From NCBI RefSeq assembly GCF_013141695.1, contig NZ_WHNY01000075.1, positions 496,001-560,000 on the forward strand: DNA of 64,000 nucleotides. Direction: 5' to 3'. Under the pieces are notes generated by a model, which saw only the letters and a list, made by a program, of their open reading frames with translations, searched no databases and had not been told where the DNA came from. Each line of letters starts with the position of its first letter. The first letter of the stretch is position 1. Source of the stretch: Paenibacillus plantarum. Its GTDB lineage: Bacteria > Bacillota > Bacilli > Paenibacillales > NBRC-103111. This document shows positions 54,376 through 63,190 of this stretch, piece after piece. Made by a program: the position numbers and the translations under genes.

Positions 54376-54606
54376 ATGATAGCTCTTTGCATTCTAGTAA
54401 TTACTGCTGGTATATTTTCAATTTTCTTTCCGAAGTACTCTTCAATCTTTTTCAGTTATAATTTCAATACAAAACAATTTGAAAACAAGTATAGAACACG
54501 AAGTAAAACAGTTTTAATGTGGAGAAGAATAAACGGGGGTATTTTTGTTATTGTGGGTTTATTTTTTCTTCTTGGTTCTTGCGCAGCTGATTACAACCTC
54601 CGATAA
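54376..54606 (+). CDS. small two-helix membrane protein, unknown
   Basis: A 76-residue protein with membrane helices at both ends (IALCILVITAGIFSIFF and GGIFVIVGLFFLLGSC) and a basic middle. Not recognised. GGAGG precedes the ATG. The terminator that follows is the landing site of the group II intron. Confidence 0.55.
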   Translation: MIALCILVITAGIFSIFFPKYSSIFFSYNFNTKQFENKYRTRSKTVLMWRRINGGIFVIVGLFFLLGSCAADYNLR

Positions 54607-54635
54607 GAATGAGGCCATACATCAAATATCTTTTT

Positions 54636-54666
54636 AGGATTCCTGAATTTTCAGGAGTCCTTTTTC
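54636..54666 (+). terminator. terminator directly before the outer group II intron
   Basis: AGGATTCCTGAA and TTCAGGAGTCCT pair over 12 positions with one G-T wobble, followed by Ts. A relic copy with one further mismatch lies at 53764-53793. Confidence 0.8.
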
Positions 54667-55194
54667 TGTTTTGCGTGCCCAGAGGCACGCATTATCTAGT
54701 TGGTGTAAGTCCAACCAAAGGAGGGACCAAGCCACCTTTGTAGCTAGGATGCTTGCGTATGGCGAAATCTGTGCGGAAAAGCGCATCGACAAAAGTACTT
54801 GTCAGAGACAGGGCGAGCAACATACCAGGCCGTAACATGAAGTGAATCCTGCCGCATCGTCAAAAAGGCCTCGCAAGAGGGAAAAGAGGAAGCCGAGTCC
54901 TGCAACGTTAGACGAAGGCCATGGAAGCTGTGGAGAACTTGGAACAACAGTGAGGAATCCTCCGGTGTAGAGGGATCGGCATGGTATGAAAGATAATGCA
55001 GTGAACTGGGGAGACCCTCCCCTGCACGAAAAAAAAACTCGTAGGGAGACGCTCTATAAGCCCGAAAAGCGAAGTGAGTCGTCTGCAGGAAGGGAGTCCG
55101 AGGGGCTCATAGTACCAAAGAACCGAAGGACAACATAACCTTCGGGAGGGAAGGAGCCCTGCTTTGTTTATGCTTTTTAAGGAGGTACGAGTGA

Positions 55195-55723
55195 GTGAAT
55201 GCCGATCGGCTAACGACACCAAAGGAAAAAGTTCAACAACTCCAAGAAAAGCTAGGTCATGCAGCCAAGGAAAACAAGAAACGTAAGTTCCACGCATTGT
55301 ACGACAAGGTTCACAGATGGGATGTTCTATGCGAAGCATGGAAAAGAGTGCGTGCTAACAAAGGCGCGGCTGGCATTGATGCTATTACTCTTGCGGACAT
55401 CGAAAAGCAAGGCGAGATTTCTTTCATAAAGGAATGTCAGCGTGAACTGCAAGAAGGCACATACCATCCCGATCCAGTGAGACGCCATTACATTCCTAAA
55501 AAGGATGGTAAGCAAAGACCGCTCGGAATTCCGACAGTTCGAGACCGAGTCGTACAAATGGCAACAAAACTAATGGTTGAACCCATTTTCGAAGCAGATT
55601 TCCATGAAACATCCTTCGGATTCCGCCCGAAACGTGGTGCTAAAGGAGCATTAGAGCGTATCCGGAAAGCCTGCAACCGCAAAGGAAATTGGGTAGTCGA
55701 CGTCGATATCCAAGGCTACTTCG
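55195..55723 (+). CDS. ltrA: outer intron reverse transcriptase/maturase, 5' part
   Basis: Codes for the first 176 residues of a group II reverse transcriptase: KVHRWDVLCEAWKRVRANKG, GIDAITLADIEKQG, RRHYIPKKDGKQRPLGIPTV and VVDVDIQGYF, the last being the first catalytic motif. The GTG start follows AAGGAGGT. It is cut after TTCG by the inner intron; joined with 57627-58390 it makes 1293 bases, exactly 430 codons and a stop. As it stands the product would end after a few foreign residues at 55737. Confidence 0.88.
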
Positions 55724-57626
55724 GTGCGCCTAGGTAAGCTGGGTGCTTTCAGTGGGTGTAATTCCCACCCAGGCAAAGGGAAAAGCCGCCCTACCTGGAA
55801 TCGAGTCTTGAACACGTAAAGGTAACGATACGGGTTAAGCGTAGACAGAGCGACGTCCAGGCCGTAACGCAAGTGAAGCGATAGAGCCTCGTGAGATATC
55901 CGGGGGCCGACAAGGTCGAAAACTTGGAAGGCTATAGTAGATTTCCGTAAAAGGGCGAGGAAATCGGAGACCCCGGCGGGGTCTGAGAGCACGGCATGGC
56001 GGAAAAGGAAGCACAACGGAACTAGGGAGATCCACCGCGATCTTCATAGAAAAAAAATGGAGTACGCCGACTAAAAGGACCATCCATAGGGAAGCGGAAG
56101 TCGCGGTGGAAGTCGGACCTGCTGGTAGTACTCGGAGCGTGGGAAAGCCACGTACAGGGGGAAGCGGCAGGACAGAGTAAGCTCTTAACAGCGAAACATA
56201 TCCCACACACAGAGGTGGACAATGTATGTCAACAAAACTGGCTAAGATAACAGAGAAGGCTCGGCAAGATAAGAAGATCCGGTTCACATCACTTGCGCAT
56301 CTCATCACGCCTGAATTTCTACAAGAAACGTGGGGATTGATGAATCGCAAAGGTGCGAGCGGGATAGATGGAGAAACAATGGCTCAATTTGAAGCGAATC
56401 TGAAAGAGAGAACGGAGGATCTCTGGTCAGGGCTCAGACATAATCGCTACAAGGCTCCACCTGTAAGGCGAGTGGATATCCCAAAAGGAAATGGGAAGAC
56501 ACGTCCGCTGGGTATTCCTACAGTGGAAGACAGATTGGTGCAACGAGCAGTAGCGAGAGTAGTCGAAGCGATCTTCGAGCAGGATTTTCTGGAAATCTCT
56601 TATGGATTTCGTCCGGGACGAAACCCGCACATGGCACTGAAGGCGCTCAGATCGTGCATTGTAACCAAGAAGGTAAGACATGTGTTCGAAGCGGATATCC
56701 GGGGCTACTTCAATCATATTAATCATGAATGGTTGATGAAGATGGTTGAACATCGGGTCGCTGATCCTGTTATCCTACATCTCATTGGAAAATGGCTGCG
56801 AGCAGGAGTTATGCAACACGGAGTAGTCACACGGAATGAGGAAGGAACGCCACAAGGCGGCCCAATTAGTCCGCTACTTGCAAACATCTATTTGCATTAC
56901 GTACTGGATTTATGGTTTGAGAAACGGTGCAAGAGATGTTTTCAAGGAGAAGCCTACTTGATTCGATTTGCTGATGATTACGTGGTGTGTTTCGAATACA
57001 AACGTGATGCGGAGAACTTTCAGACGCTGCTAAATGAACGGATGAAACAATTCGGTCTTGAACTAGCAGAAGAAAAGACTCGGCTTATGATCTTTGGACG
57101 ATTTGCAAGAGAGCGAAAAGCGGAATACGGAGAAGATCCGGAGACCTTCGATTTTCTGGGCTTTAAGCATGTCTGCGGAGTTGGACAAAAAGGCGAATTC
57201 GCGCTTGTACGAATACCAAGTGTGAAGAGCTGCCGGAAATTCACGGACCGCGTCAGAACTTGGCTGAGAGCGCATAGCCATTGGAAACGGCGAGATCAGC
57301 AGAAACAACTGACGATGATGCTTCGAGGATTCTACCAGTACTTTTCGCTCTACCATTGCGACTACAAACTGCATAGCCTTAAAAGACAAATTGAACGTCA
57401 ATGGATCCGGTCCCTTCGAAGGAGAAGCCAAAGACATCGTCTATACTGGTCCTACTTGAGAAGTAGAGATTGGTTCAGGCTTCCGGAGCCTAAGTTACTC
57501 CATCCAACCATCTAACGAGCTAACCTGTGAACGACTCTGGGGAGCCCGATGCGGGAAATCCGCACGTCGGGTTCTGATTGGGGCTGACGGTACAAAGGTG
57601 AAACCTAAGGCCGTCTTCTACCAACC
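55724..57626 (+). mobile_element. inner group II intron inside the outer reverse transcriptase gene
   Basis: It begins with the typical GTGCG 5' end at 55724, contains the stem GTGGGTGTAATTCCCACC, a complete reverse transcriptase gene, a domain V-like stem GAGCCCGATGCGG with CCGCACGTCGGGTTC (about 57541-57574) and a domain VI region. Removing 55724-57626 (1903 bases) joins GGCTACTTCG to ACAACATTAACC and restores QGYFDNINQEKLMKL in the host gene, which fixes the borders well. Confidence 0.88.
56226..57515 (+). CDS. ltrA: inner intron reverse transcriptase/maturase
   Basis: A complete 429-residue group II reverse transcriptase: RRVDIPKGNGKTRPLGIPTV, EADIRGYFNHINHEWLMK, EEGTPQGGPISPLLANIYL and the catalytic RFADDYVV (about 249-254), then a maturase (X) domain with LRGFYQYFSLYHCDYKLH. 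No HNH endonuclease domain follows. It differs clearly from the outer enzyme, so the two introns are not recent copies. All catalytic residues are present, so it may be active. Confidence 0.92.
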   Translation: MSTKLAKITEKARQDKKIRFTSLAHLITPEFLQETWGLMNRKGASGIDGETMAQFEANLKERTEDLWSGLRHNRYKAPPVRRVDIPKGNGKTRPLGIPTVEDRLVQRAVARVVEAIFEQDFLEISYGFRPGRNPHMALKALRSCIVTKKVRHVFEADIRGYFNHINHEWLMKMVEHRVADPVILHLIGKWLRAGVMQHGVVTRNEEGTPQGGPISPLLANIYLHYVLDLWFEKRCKRCFQGEAYLIRFADDYVVCFEYKRDAENFQTLLNERMKQFGLELAEEKTRLMIFGRFARERKAEYGEDPETFDFLGFKHVCGVGQKGEFALVRIPSVKSCRKFTDRVRTWLRAHSHWKRRDQQKQLTMMLRGFYQYFSLYHCDYKLHSLKRQIERQWIRSLRRRSQRHRLYWSYLRSRDWFRLPEPKLLHPTI

Positions 57627-58390
57627 ACAACATTAACCAAGAGAAACTAATGAAACTGGTGCAAATGCGCATCAATGACAGGCGGATATTGAAGTTAATT
57701 AGGAAGTGGCTTGGGGCGGGAGTGATGGAAGAAGGGACAGTAAGACGCTCGGACTTAGGCACACCTCAAGGTGGCGTCATCTCGCCGTTACTGGCGAATA
57801 TCTATTTAAACTACTATGACCAAATGTGGGAGAAACATGGGAAGGGTGTAGGTGAGTTAACACGGTACGCGGACGATATGGTTGTCGTCTGCAAAACAAA
57901 GAAAGAAGCAGATCATGCGTACAAGCTCATTTGTACGATTATGGAGCGACTAGAACTTACCTTACATCCAACCAAAACTCGCATTGTGGGATTGTGGACA
58001 GGAGAAGAAGGATTCGACTTTCTGGGCATGCACCACCGAAAAACAAAAGCAGAAACATCCCAAGGTAACGTGTATTTTACCACACAACAGTGGCTAACTA
58101 AAAAGGCGGAAGAACGCATACGAGAAATGGTCAAAGAAAGACTTGCACCACCAAGCTCACGTTCCCGATCCTTTGAAGAACAGGTAGAATGGCTTAATCC
58201 TAAAATTCAAGGGTGGAGAAACTACTATTACACGAACTACAGCCAGCGGAGATTAGCGAAGATGGACTGGTATATTCTGCAGAGGTTGACTCGATGGTAC
58301 GCTAAGAAAAGACAACGCAGAAATTGGATGGGTTCATTTCAAGAGGTTAAGTATATTGCCAAACAAATTGGACTTAAAACGTTATTGTAA
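57627..58390 (+). CDS. ltrA: outer intron reverse transcriptase/maturase, 3' part
   Basis: Codes for residues 177-430 of the outer enzyme: NINQEKLMKLVQMRINDRRI, GTPQGGVISPLLANIYLNYY, the catalytic RYADDMVVVC and a maturase domain (GWRNYYYTNYSQRRLAKMDW). It lacks an HNH domain. Frame and motifs continue exactly from the 5' part once the inner intron is removed. Translation from this part alone could only begin at an internal codon such as the ATG at 57650. Confidence 0.88.
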
Positions 58391-58629
58391 ATTCCGCATG
58401 CTCATGAACGACGAACATCGGAAAGCCGTATGAGGGAAAACCTCACGTACGGTTTGATGAGGAGGGGCTGAAATGTTTCAGCCCTTTACTCTAGCCCTAC
58501 CATATGGCCTTAAACTGTGTATTCAATTCACCGGAAACAACCAGAGAAAAGCGAGGTAGAGATAAATTGATTGGTTGAAAGCTCAAGGGCTCTCGGATAA
58601 ACAAATCGCTGCAATTGTTGGAGGCCTAG

Positions 58630-59028
58630 ATGAAAAAAGTTACCGCGGCTTTATTAATGAAAGAAAATAAAATTCTAATTGAGCAACGTAAGTCTACGGA
58701 TAAGCTTGCCGGCAAGTGGGAGTTTCCAGGAGGGAAGCAAGAGGACGGGGAAACATTAGAAGAATGCTTGAGGCGTGAGATGAACGAAGAGTTTGGAATT
58801 GGAAGTGAGTGTTGGAGAGTTCTTTGGAGAAAGTACCTTTCATTATGAGGCAGGTACTATTGTACTCTATGCATTCTGGTGCACATGGGCTTCAGGTGAA
58901 TTGGTTGCAGCAGATCATGACGATTAAAGATGGTATCTGTTGAAGAAATGAGTCAGTTTGATTTTGCTCCTGCGGATGTACCTTTCATCATTAACCTAGT
59001 CAGTTTGAGTTACGGGCACCAAATGTGA
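58630..59028 (+). pseudogene. decayed Nudix (MutT) hydrolase, copy 2
   Basis: The first 58 codons are good Nudix sequence with an intact box: KWEFPGGKQEDGETLEECLR, RREMNEEFGI. After GGAATT an extra G shifts the frame; the expected continuation EVSVGEFFGESTFHYEAGTI is found in the next frame, stops at DHDD, and the end MVSVEEMSQFDFAPADVPFI lies in a third frame. As written the protein ends early at 58848. About 6.4 kb separates it from copy 1; the copies differ at many third positions. Confidence 0.85.
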
Positions 59029-59073
59029 GCTAAAAGGAATATCCTCAGACTTTTTTAATTTATAATAGAAGCT

Positions 59074-59112
59074 AAAAAAGCCCGAAAGAGAATCCACTCT
59101 TGGGCTTTTTTC
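59074..59112. terminator. bidirectional terminator
   Basis: AAAAAAGCCCGAAAGAG pairs with CTCTTGGGCTTTTTT around AATCCA; A-run and T-run on the two sides. Confidence 0.8.
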
Positions 59113-59402
59113 GTTAATTTAATGTAGATTTAGATCGATTATATTTCACTTGGTACCCTACTGGTACCTTGATCATTAAAAAAACACTAACTGTACTATA
59201 GGGAATTAGTTACTGTTACACATAATAACCCCTTATAGAATAAGGGTTTCCGAAAACTGTCCTATAAAATAATAACGGCGACTGCTTGCGCAGCCGCCTC
59301 ATGGGAGAAGAGAGAAAGTGCTTTTGATCGGGCCTGTTATAGTCCGAAAAAGCCTTGATATATAAGGGTTTTCAACTTTTCGATAGTAATTAATTTGATG
59401 CG

Positions 59403-59446
59403 GTTGGGGACGGTTTGAAGAATTTCGTCCCCAATCCGTCCCCAAC
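59403..59446. repeat. 11-base perfect inverted repeat
   Basis: GTTGGGGACGG (59403-59413) and CCGTCCCCAAC (59436-59446), with a further CGTCCCCAAT inside. It could be a recombinase or repressor site, or a stem in RNA. Confidence 0.6.
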
Positions 59447-59621
59447 TTTTTGGTGTTTCAAAACTGTACTAATCGTATGCACGACAGTAACCTTGAACGA
59501 GAAAATAAAATCCTGGCCTGCCTTGGTTTTATTGAACTATCGTTTTCTGAGGGAGCTCAATAGCAGTATCTATATTTAAATTACACAGCTCATGTCTCAT
59601 TAACGAATATTCCTTTTAAAC

Positions 59622-60053
59622 TTAATCATTTCTTTGAATAAGTCCACCAATTTTTAGCCACACATCATTACCTGAAATTCTTACAGTGATTCTATGGTAT
59701 TTCTTTTTGCTATCTAACTGAACTACTTTTAGGATGTTGTCTGATGATACTTCATAACCTTTTTTCCTTAAATAATCAGCTACGATCGGATGGACTTGTT
59801 TTCCTTTATTCACCCTATGGTGAGCACTACCATCTTTATTAACAGATAACACTTCATTTCCATTCTTATCATTAATATGAACGTGATACTGCCCTTTCGG
59901 TCCTGGTTTATGAAAATCAGCTTCTAACAAGGTCCCAGGTATGGGTTTAGTAAAGACTGCAAAAAGGAATAGACCATCATCGTGCTGTTCTAAGAAATTA
60001 GTAAATTCGTCGTTGTCTTCATCAAAATATAAATGAATAGTGTGAGTTGCCAA
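59622..60053 (-). CDS. uncharacterised 143-residue protein
   Basis: Starts with TTG behind AAAGGAG. An acidic N-terminus (LYFDEDNDEFTNFLEQHDDG) is followed by DFHKPGPKGQYHVHINDKNG, VNKDGSAHHRVNKGKQVHP and a helical VADYLRKKGYEV. The HVHI plus HHR pattern occurs in small nuclease or toxin-linked proteins, but I cannot assign it. It lies alone left of the integrase module on the same strand. Confidence 0.6.
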   Translation of the reverse strand: MATHTIHLYFDEDNDEFTNFLEQHDDGLFLFAVFTKPIPGTLLEADFHKPGPKGQYHVHINDKNGNEVLSVNKDGSAHHRVNKGKQVHPIVADYLRKKGYEVSSDNILKVVQLDSKKKYHRITVRISGNDVWLKIGGLIQRND

Positions 60054-60197
60054 GTGCTGTAGCTCCTTTAGAATTTGAAATTTCTAAACTCATAATGTAG
60101 TTGCAGCTGCGGTTAATCTATCATACAAGCTGAGCGCTACCGCGGGGGGGCAATATTTCCCTGTCTACAACTGTTTTTAAATCTAAACACTTAGATA

Positions 60198-60617
60198 CTA
60201 GACGGCACTGGATTTCATTCTTCTTAATGCAATCTTAGCACCTATAACAGCCACTGGAATATTTAAAATGAGCAAGATGATAATATACCAGATAGGATAG
60301 GAAGTAGGTCCAACAAGCGGATTAAAAATAAATAGCTCGAAGAACAAAGCAAGAATAACGGCATTTTTTATTTTTGATGCCTTGGCAATTCTGGCCGTAA
60401 CGTAACCACCAAGCCAACTTAAAAGTAAAGTAACTAGAAGTACAATTAAAAGGTAAAAGGAATTTGAATAAATCAAACCAGGTGCATCATGAACATTGCT
60501 AGGAATTGCTTTAATAAGAATAAAAACAAAAATGAACCGACAGACCATTGAACCGATCTGTTCAACGAGAAAGCCTAAGAATAACGAAAGTATACTAATT
60601 CCTTTAAAGATCCTCAT
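60198..60617 (-). CDS. membrane protein with about four helices, unknown
   Basis: A 139-residue, very hydrophobic protein: FVFILIKAIP, LLIVLLVTLLLSWLGGYVTA, AVILALFFELFIF and IIILLILNIPVAVIGAKIAL. The GGYVTARIAKASKIKNA stretch resembles small TIGR/DUF membrane proteins of Gram-positives. GGGGGAA precedes the ATG. It lies 70 bases from the integrase end. Confidence 0.6.
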   Translation of the reverse strand: MRIFKGISILSLFLGFLVEQIGSMVCRFIFVFILIKAIPSNVHDAPGLIYSNSFYLLIVLLVTLLLSWLGGYVTARIAKASKIKNAVILALFFELFIFNPLVGPTSYPIWYIIILLILNIPVAVIGAKIALRRMKSSAV

Positions 60618-60687
60618 TTATTTCCCCCTCAATGATAACCAAACCATTCAGTTGTATGTATTCTACATCTCACATTTATTTCCTTTA

Positions 60688-61863
60688 TCAGTTGAGGGGA
60701 GTACTAGGATCAGTAAAGAATGAATCAAACTTACTCGCCGCGGCTTGATCTGCAGATTGAATAGCGTGTCCGTATACGTTCATGGTTGTAGAAATATTAG
60801 AGTGACCAAGACGGTTAGAAATGATCTTAGCATGGACGCCTTGGTTGATGAGAAGGGTAGCAGAAGTATGACGGAGGTCATGGAATCGAATATATTTCAT
60901 CTGGGGATACTTTCTAATAAATCTGCGCCACATGTCTCCTGGAGTTTTAGTATAGAAGGGTTTACCATTCCAACTGCTGAAAACAAAGAAGTGTGCACCG
61001 GCTGCCCACTTTTCTTCGAGGGCATCTCGATCCGTCTTACTTTGATTATAAAAACCTGTGAGTTCTTGAATTACAAAGCTTGGAATCGAGACTTTGCGTA
61101 TTGAGTTTTTGGTTTTCGGCTCCTTGATGATGGGTTGTCCATCTTTAAACATAGGTATGGATTGTTTGACATCGATTATGCCGGTTTCTAAATCAACATG
61201 CTTCCATTCAAGCCCCAGGAGCTCTCCGCAGCGAAGGCCTGTTGTCAGAGCCAATAGGATTAAAACTCTAAATAATGGCTTTTCACTCGAAAGGGCCTGG
61301 ATTAACCATCGAACTTCTTCATCATTATAGACATCCATTTCTTTGGATTTCTCTTTAGGTTTGGTGACCCCTTTAACGGGATTGTCTTTAATTACTTTCC
61401 AATCCACTGCTTTTGAAAAAATGCTGCGTATTACACGGTAATTATAAACGATCGTTGAAGAGGAGAGAGTTCCTTCACCGATAATGCGATTTTCAGTATG
61501 CAGCTTTTCTAAGTAATCAATGATATGCATTGTCTTGATCTTATTCATATGCAATTTTCCGAAATAGGGGAGAATGCGTTTATTTACGTGATAAAGATAA
61601 TTTACAATTGTTTTTGCTTCTAGATTCTTTTCGACGAACTTGGTTTTCCATTCTTGGACAAATGCTTCAAAGGTTTGTTTTTCGGGGGAAATGTACTCAC
61701 CAACTTCAAATTCAATTTGAAACTTAGCAAGTTCTGCTTTTGCTTCTTTCAACGTAGAGACTTTTACGGTCCTAGATCTTTTAATGCGATTACCTAATGA
61801 ATCGTAGCCTGCTTCGATAACCAAACGAAATGCATTTTTCCCTCGCTTCTCGATACTTGGCAT
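60688..61863 (-). CDS. tyrosine-type site-specific integrase
   Basis: A 391-residue phage/ICE integrase. An N-terminal arm-binding domain (MPSIEKRGKNAFRLVIEAGY) and SAM-like core-binding domain precede the catalytic domain with Arg211 (TTGLRCGE), HDLRH (His328 and Arg331), LGHSNISTT (His354) and Tyr364 in MNVYGH. All catalytic residues are kept. GGAGG precedes the ATG. It is the last of a three-gene minus-strand unit with an ImmA peptidase. Confidence 0.93.
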   Translation of the reverse strand: MPSIEKRGKNAFRLVIEAGYDSLGNRIKRSRTVKVSTLKEAKAELAKFQIEFEVGEYISPEKQTFEAFVQEWKTKFVEKNLEAKTIVNYLYHVNKRILPYFGKLHMNKIKTMHIIDYLEKLHTENRIIGEGTLSSSTIVYNYRVIRSIFSKAVDWKVIKDNPVKGVTKPKEKSKEMDVYNDEEVRWLIQALSSEKPLFRVLILLALTTGLRCGELLGLEWKHVDLETGIIDVKQSIPMFKDGQPIIKEPKTKNSIRKVSIPSFVIQELTGFYNQSKTDRDALEEKWAAGAHFFVFSSWNGKPFYTKTPGDMWRRFIRKYPQMKYIRFHDLRHTSATLLINQGVHAKIISNRLGHSNISTTMNVYGHAIQSADQAAASKFDSFFTDPSTPLN

Positions 61864-61866
61864 GTC

Positions 61867-62259
61867 CTACCTCCATTTATAAAAAGGTTTTACATCCATC
61901 TGCATGATTTCTTCTATATCAGCCATTTGAATAATGAATTGCTCTATGTCACTATATTCAAAATGTAGCCCCTCTTGGTATTTCAACTTCTCCAATCGAC
62001 GTACAACACTATGTATATCGATTCCAAACTGATTAGGACGCTCTGGATGCTTTGTCAGGTCTTCGAAATGAATAGAAACGCCTATAGAATCATCTGCGTA
62101 GTCCTCGGCAGCCTTGGGCCGAAATGGAGCTTCTAAAGGTATGTACAGAAAATTTTTATGCCAGGCAATGTTTCCTGGGCCAAATGAGATATTTAACTTG
62201 TCCGGTACCGGATGGAAATCCTCGGGGTGCTCCGAATAAAAAACAGATATCTTCGCCAT
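61867..62259 (-). CDS. uncharacterised protein between integrase and ImmA
   Basis: A 130-residue protein: SEHPEDFHPVPDKLNISFGP and IPLEAPFRPKAAEDYADDSI, ending in a helical QFIIQMADIEEIMQMDV. Not recognised. Gaps to both neighbours are 2-3 bases, so the three genes are one unit. GAAGGAG precedes the ATG. Confidence 0.65.
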   Translation of the reverse strand: MAKISVFYSEHPEDFHPVPDKLNISFGPGNIAWHKNFLYIPLEAPFRPKAAEDYADDSIGVSIHFEDLTKHPERPNQFGIDIHSVVRRLEKLKYQEGLHFEYSDIEQFIIQMADIEEIMQMDVKPFYKWR

Positions 62260-62261
62260 GC

Positions 62262-62852
62262 TTATGCTCCTTCAAGTTGTTTGGGACCCAGTTCTGCCAT
62301 CACACGCCTTACGTGGTCATCATCTATGACGATCTTTGTATTTCGACGGCGAATCAGTTCTTCTTCGTATTGAGCTGTTTGAACTCGATTTTGAATTTGT
62401 TCTAGTCGATGCTGCACAAACCGTTCTGTTAAGCAAAACTCTTCAGCTATTACCTTTACAAGTAATGAAGGGGAGACTGATTTAAACTCCTCAAGTAAGT
62501 ATGAAGGCATGGCTGCGTAATGTTGAAAGTTTTTAGCTTGTATTTCCTGCAGCTCAATAAACGATTTAGGCATGATTTCTTGTTGACCAACATGCTGCAG
62601 GGGATGGCATAGTTCATGAAAGAAGATTTCACGTCTTTGTTTTTCATTTAGATAGGCATTAAGGAAAATGAAGGAGTATTCGTCTTCTTTCCATTCGGCA
62701 AATGAGGGCCCGGCATAGGTTCGGATTTCTACATCAAAGATGGATGAAATTAGGTCTAAGTCCATATCTGATGCATACTCGATACCGATACTTCGGTACT
62801 CTTTTTCAAGCCATTTTTCTAGTTCAGTAGGTCTATAAAGTGATAAATTCAT
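62262..62852 (-). CDS. ImmA/IrrE-type metallopeptidase
   Basis: A 196-residue peptidase with FFHELCHPLQH: His79, Glu80 and His83 form the zinc site. Such peptidases cleave an HTH repressor (ImmR) to induce a mobile element. Here no HTH gene lies beside it in the window, which is unusual. GGAGGTAG precedes the ATG. A LexA-like box lies 46 bases upstream. Confidence 0.88.
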   Translation of the reverse strand: MNLSLYRPTELEKWLEKEYRSIGIEYASDMDLDLISSIFDVEIRTYAGPSFAEWKEDEYSFIFLNAYLNEKQRREIFFHELCHPLQHVGQQEIMPKSFIELQEIQAKNFQHYAAMPSYLLEEFKSVSPSLLVKVIAEEFCLTERFVQHRLEQIQNRVQTAQYEEELIRRRNTKIVIDDDHVRRVMAELGPKQLEGA

Positions 62853-62897
62853 AAGCTACCTCCAATAGTCTGATAGTAGCATAAAGAATCATAAATA

Positions 62898-62911
62898 GGA
62901 ATATATGTTCG
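62898..62911. promoter_or_regulatory. LexA-like box upstream of the ImmA-integrase unit
   Basis: GGAATATATGTTCG differs from box 2 of the polymerase operon (40438-40451) only at the first base and has two mismatches to CGAACnnnnGTTCG. It lies in the 338-base gap between divergent genes (62853-63190), where I see no other gene I would support. Confidence 0.5.
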
Positions 62912-63190
62912 TAATTTTGGTGCGCCATTTGGCTAGTACCTGGTTAGCGGAAAAGGAAATTTCCACCTTAGACGATACGAAGAGTTCGGTATACAATGTG
63001 AGTCTGAAGGAGAAGATTGATACAACAACCACATAGTGTATATTTTTGGTAGTTTGAACTCTACTTCGGGAGCAAGTAAGTGAATACATACCGCGTATAA
63101 AAAGCAGGAAATAGGAAACGATTGTGGAATTTTTATAAATGATTACAACAAAGATAACAACAAAATGTGTATTTCTATTTGGAGGATATA

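Larger units (their letters stand above)
54671..58493 (+). mobile_element. outer group II intron, carrying a nested intron (twintron-like)
   Basis: The 5' part starts near TTGCGTGCCCAGAGGCACGC with the TTGGTGTAAGTCCAACC stem; the 3' part has a domain V-like stem (AAGCCGTATGAGG, then CCTCACGTACGGTTT, about 58421-58455) and a domain VI stem GGGGCTGAAA with TTTCAGCCC, ending about CTCTA. A relic copy of the target site at 53789-53830 shows flanks CTGTT and GCCCT, which set the ends to within a few bases. Its reverse transcriptase gene is split by a second intron. Taking out the inner intron leaves about 1.9 kb, normal for the type. Confidence 0.85.
59029..59621. other. 593-base gene-poor region at the island edge
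   Basis: No gene seen. It has a terminator-like stem at 59074-59112, two GGTACC sites 11 bases apart (about 59151-59167) and a perfect 11-base inverted repeat at 59403-59446. An attachment site of the integrase module could be here, but no matching core was found in the rest of the window. Confidence 0.5.

Noticed and set aside
57650..58390. An independent truncated reverse transcriptase
   Set aside because: It joins in frame with 55195-55723 once the inner intron is removed, so it is the 3' part of one gene.
62906..63037. 43-codon plus-strand frame starting inside the LexA-like box
   Set aside because: No ribosome site, overlaps the presumed regulatory region, no family.
62889..63089. 66-codon minus-strand frame upstream of ImmA, a possible missing repressor
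   Set aside because: No helix-turn-helix pattern, no ribosome site and a hydrophobic, random-looking composition.
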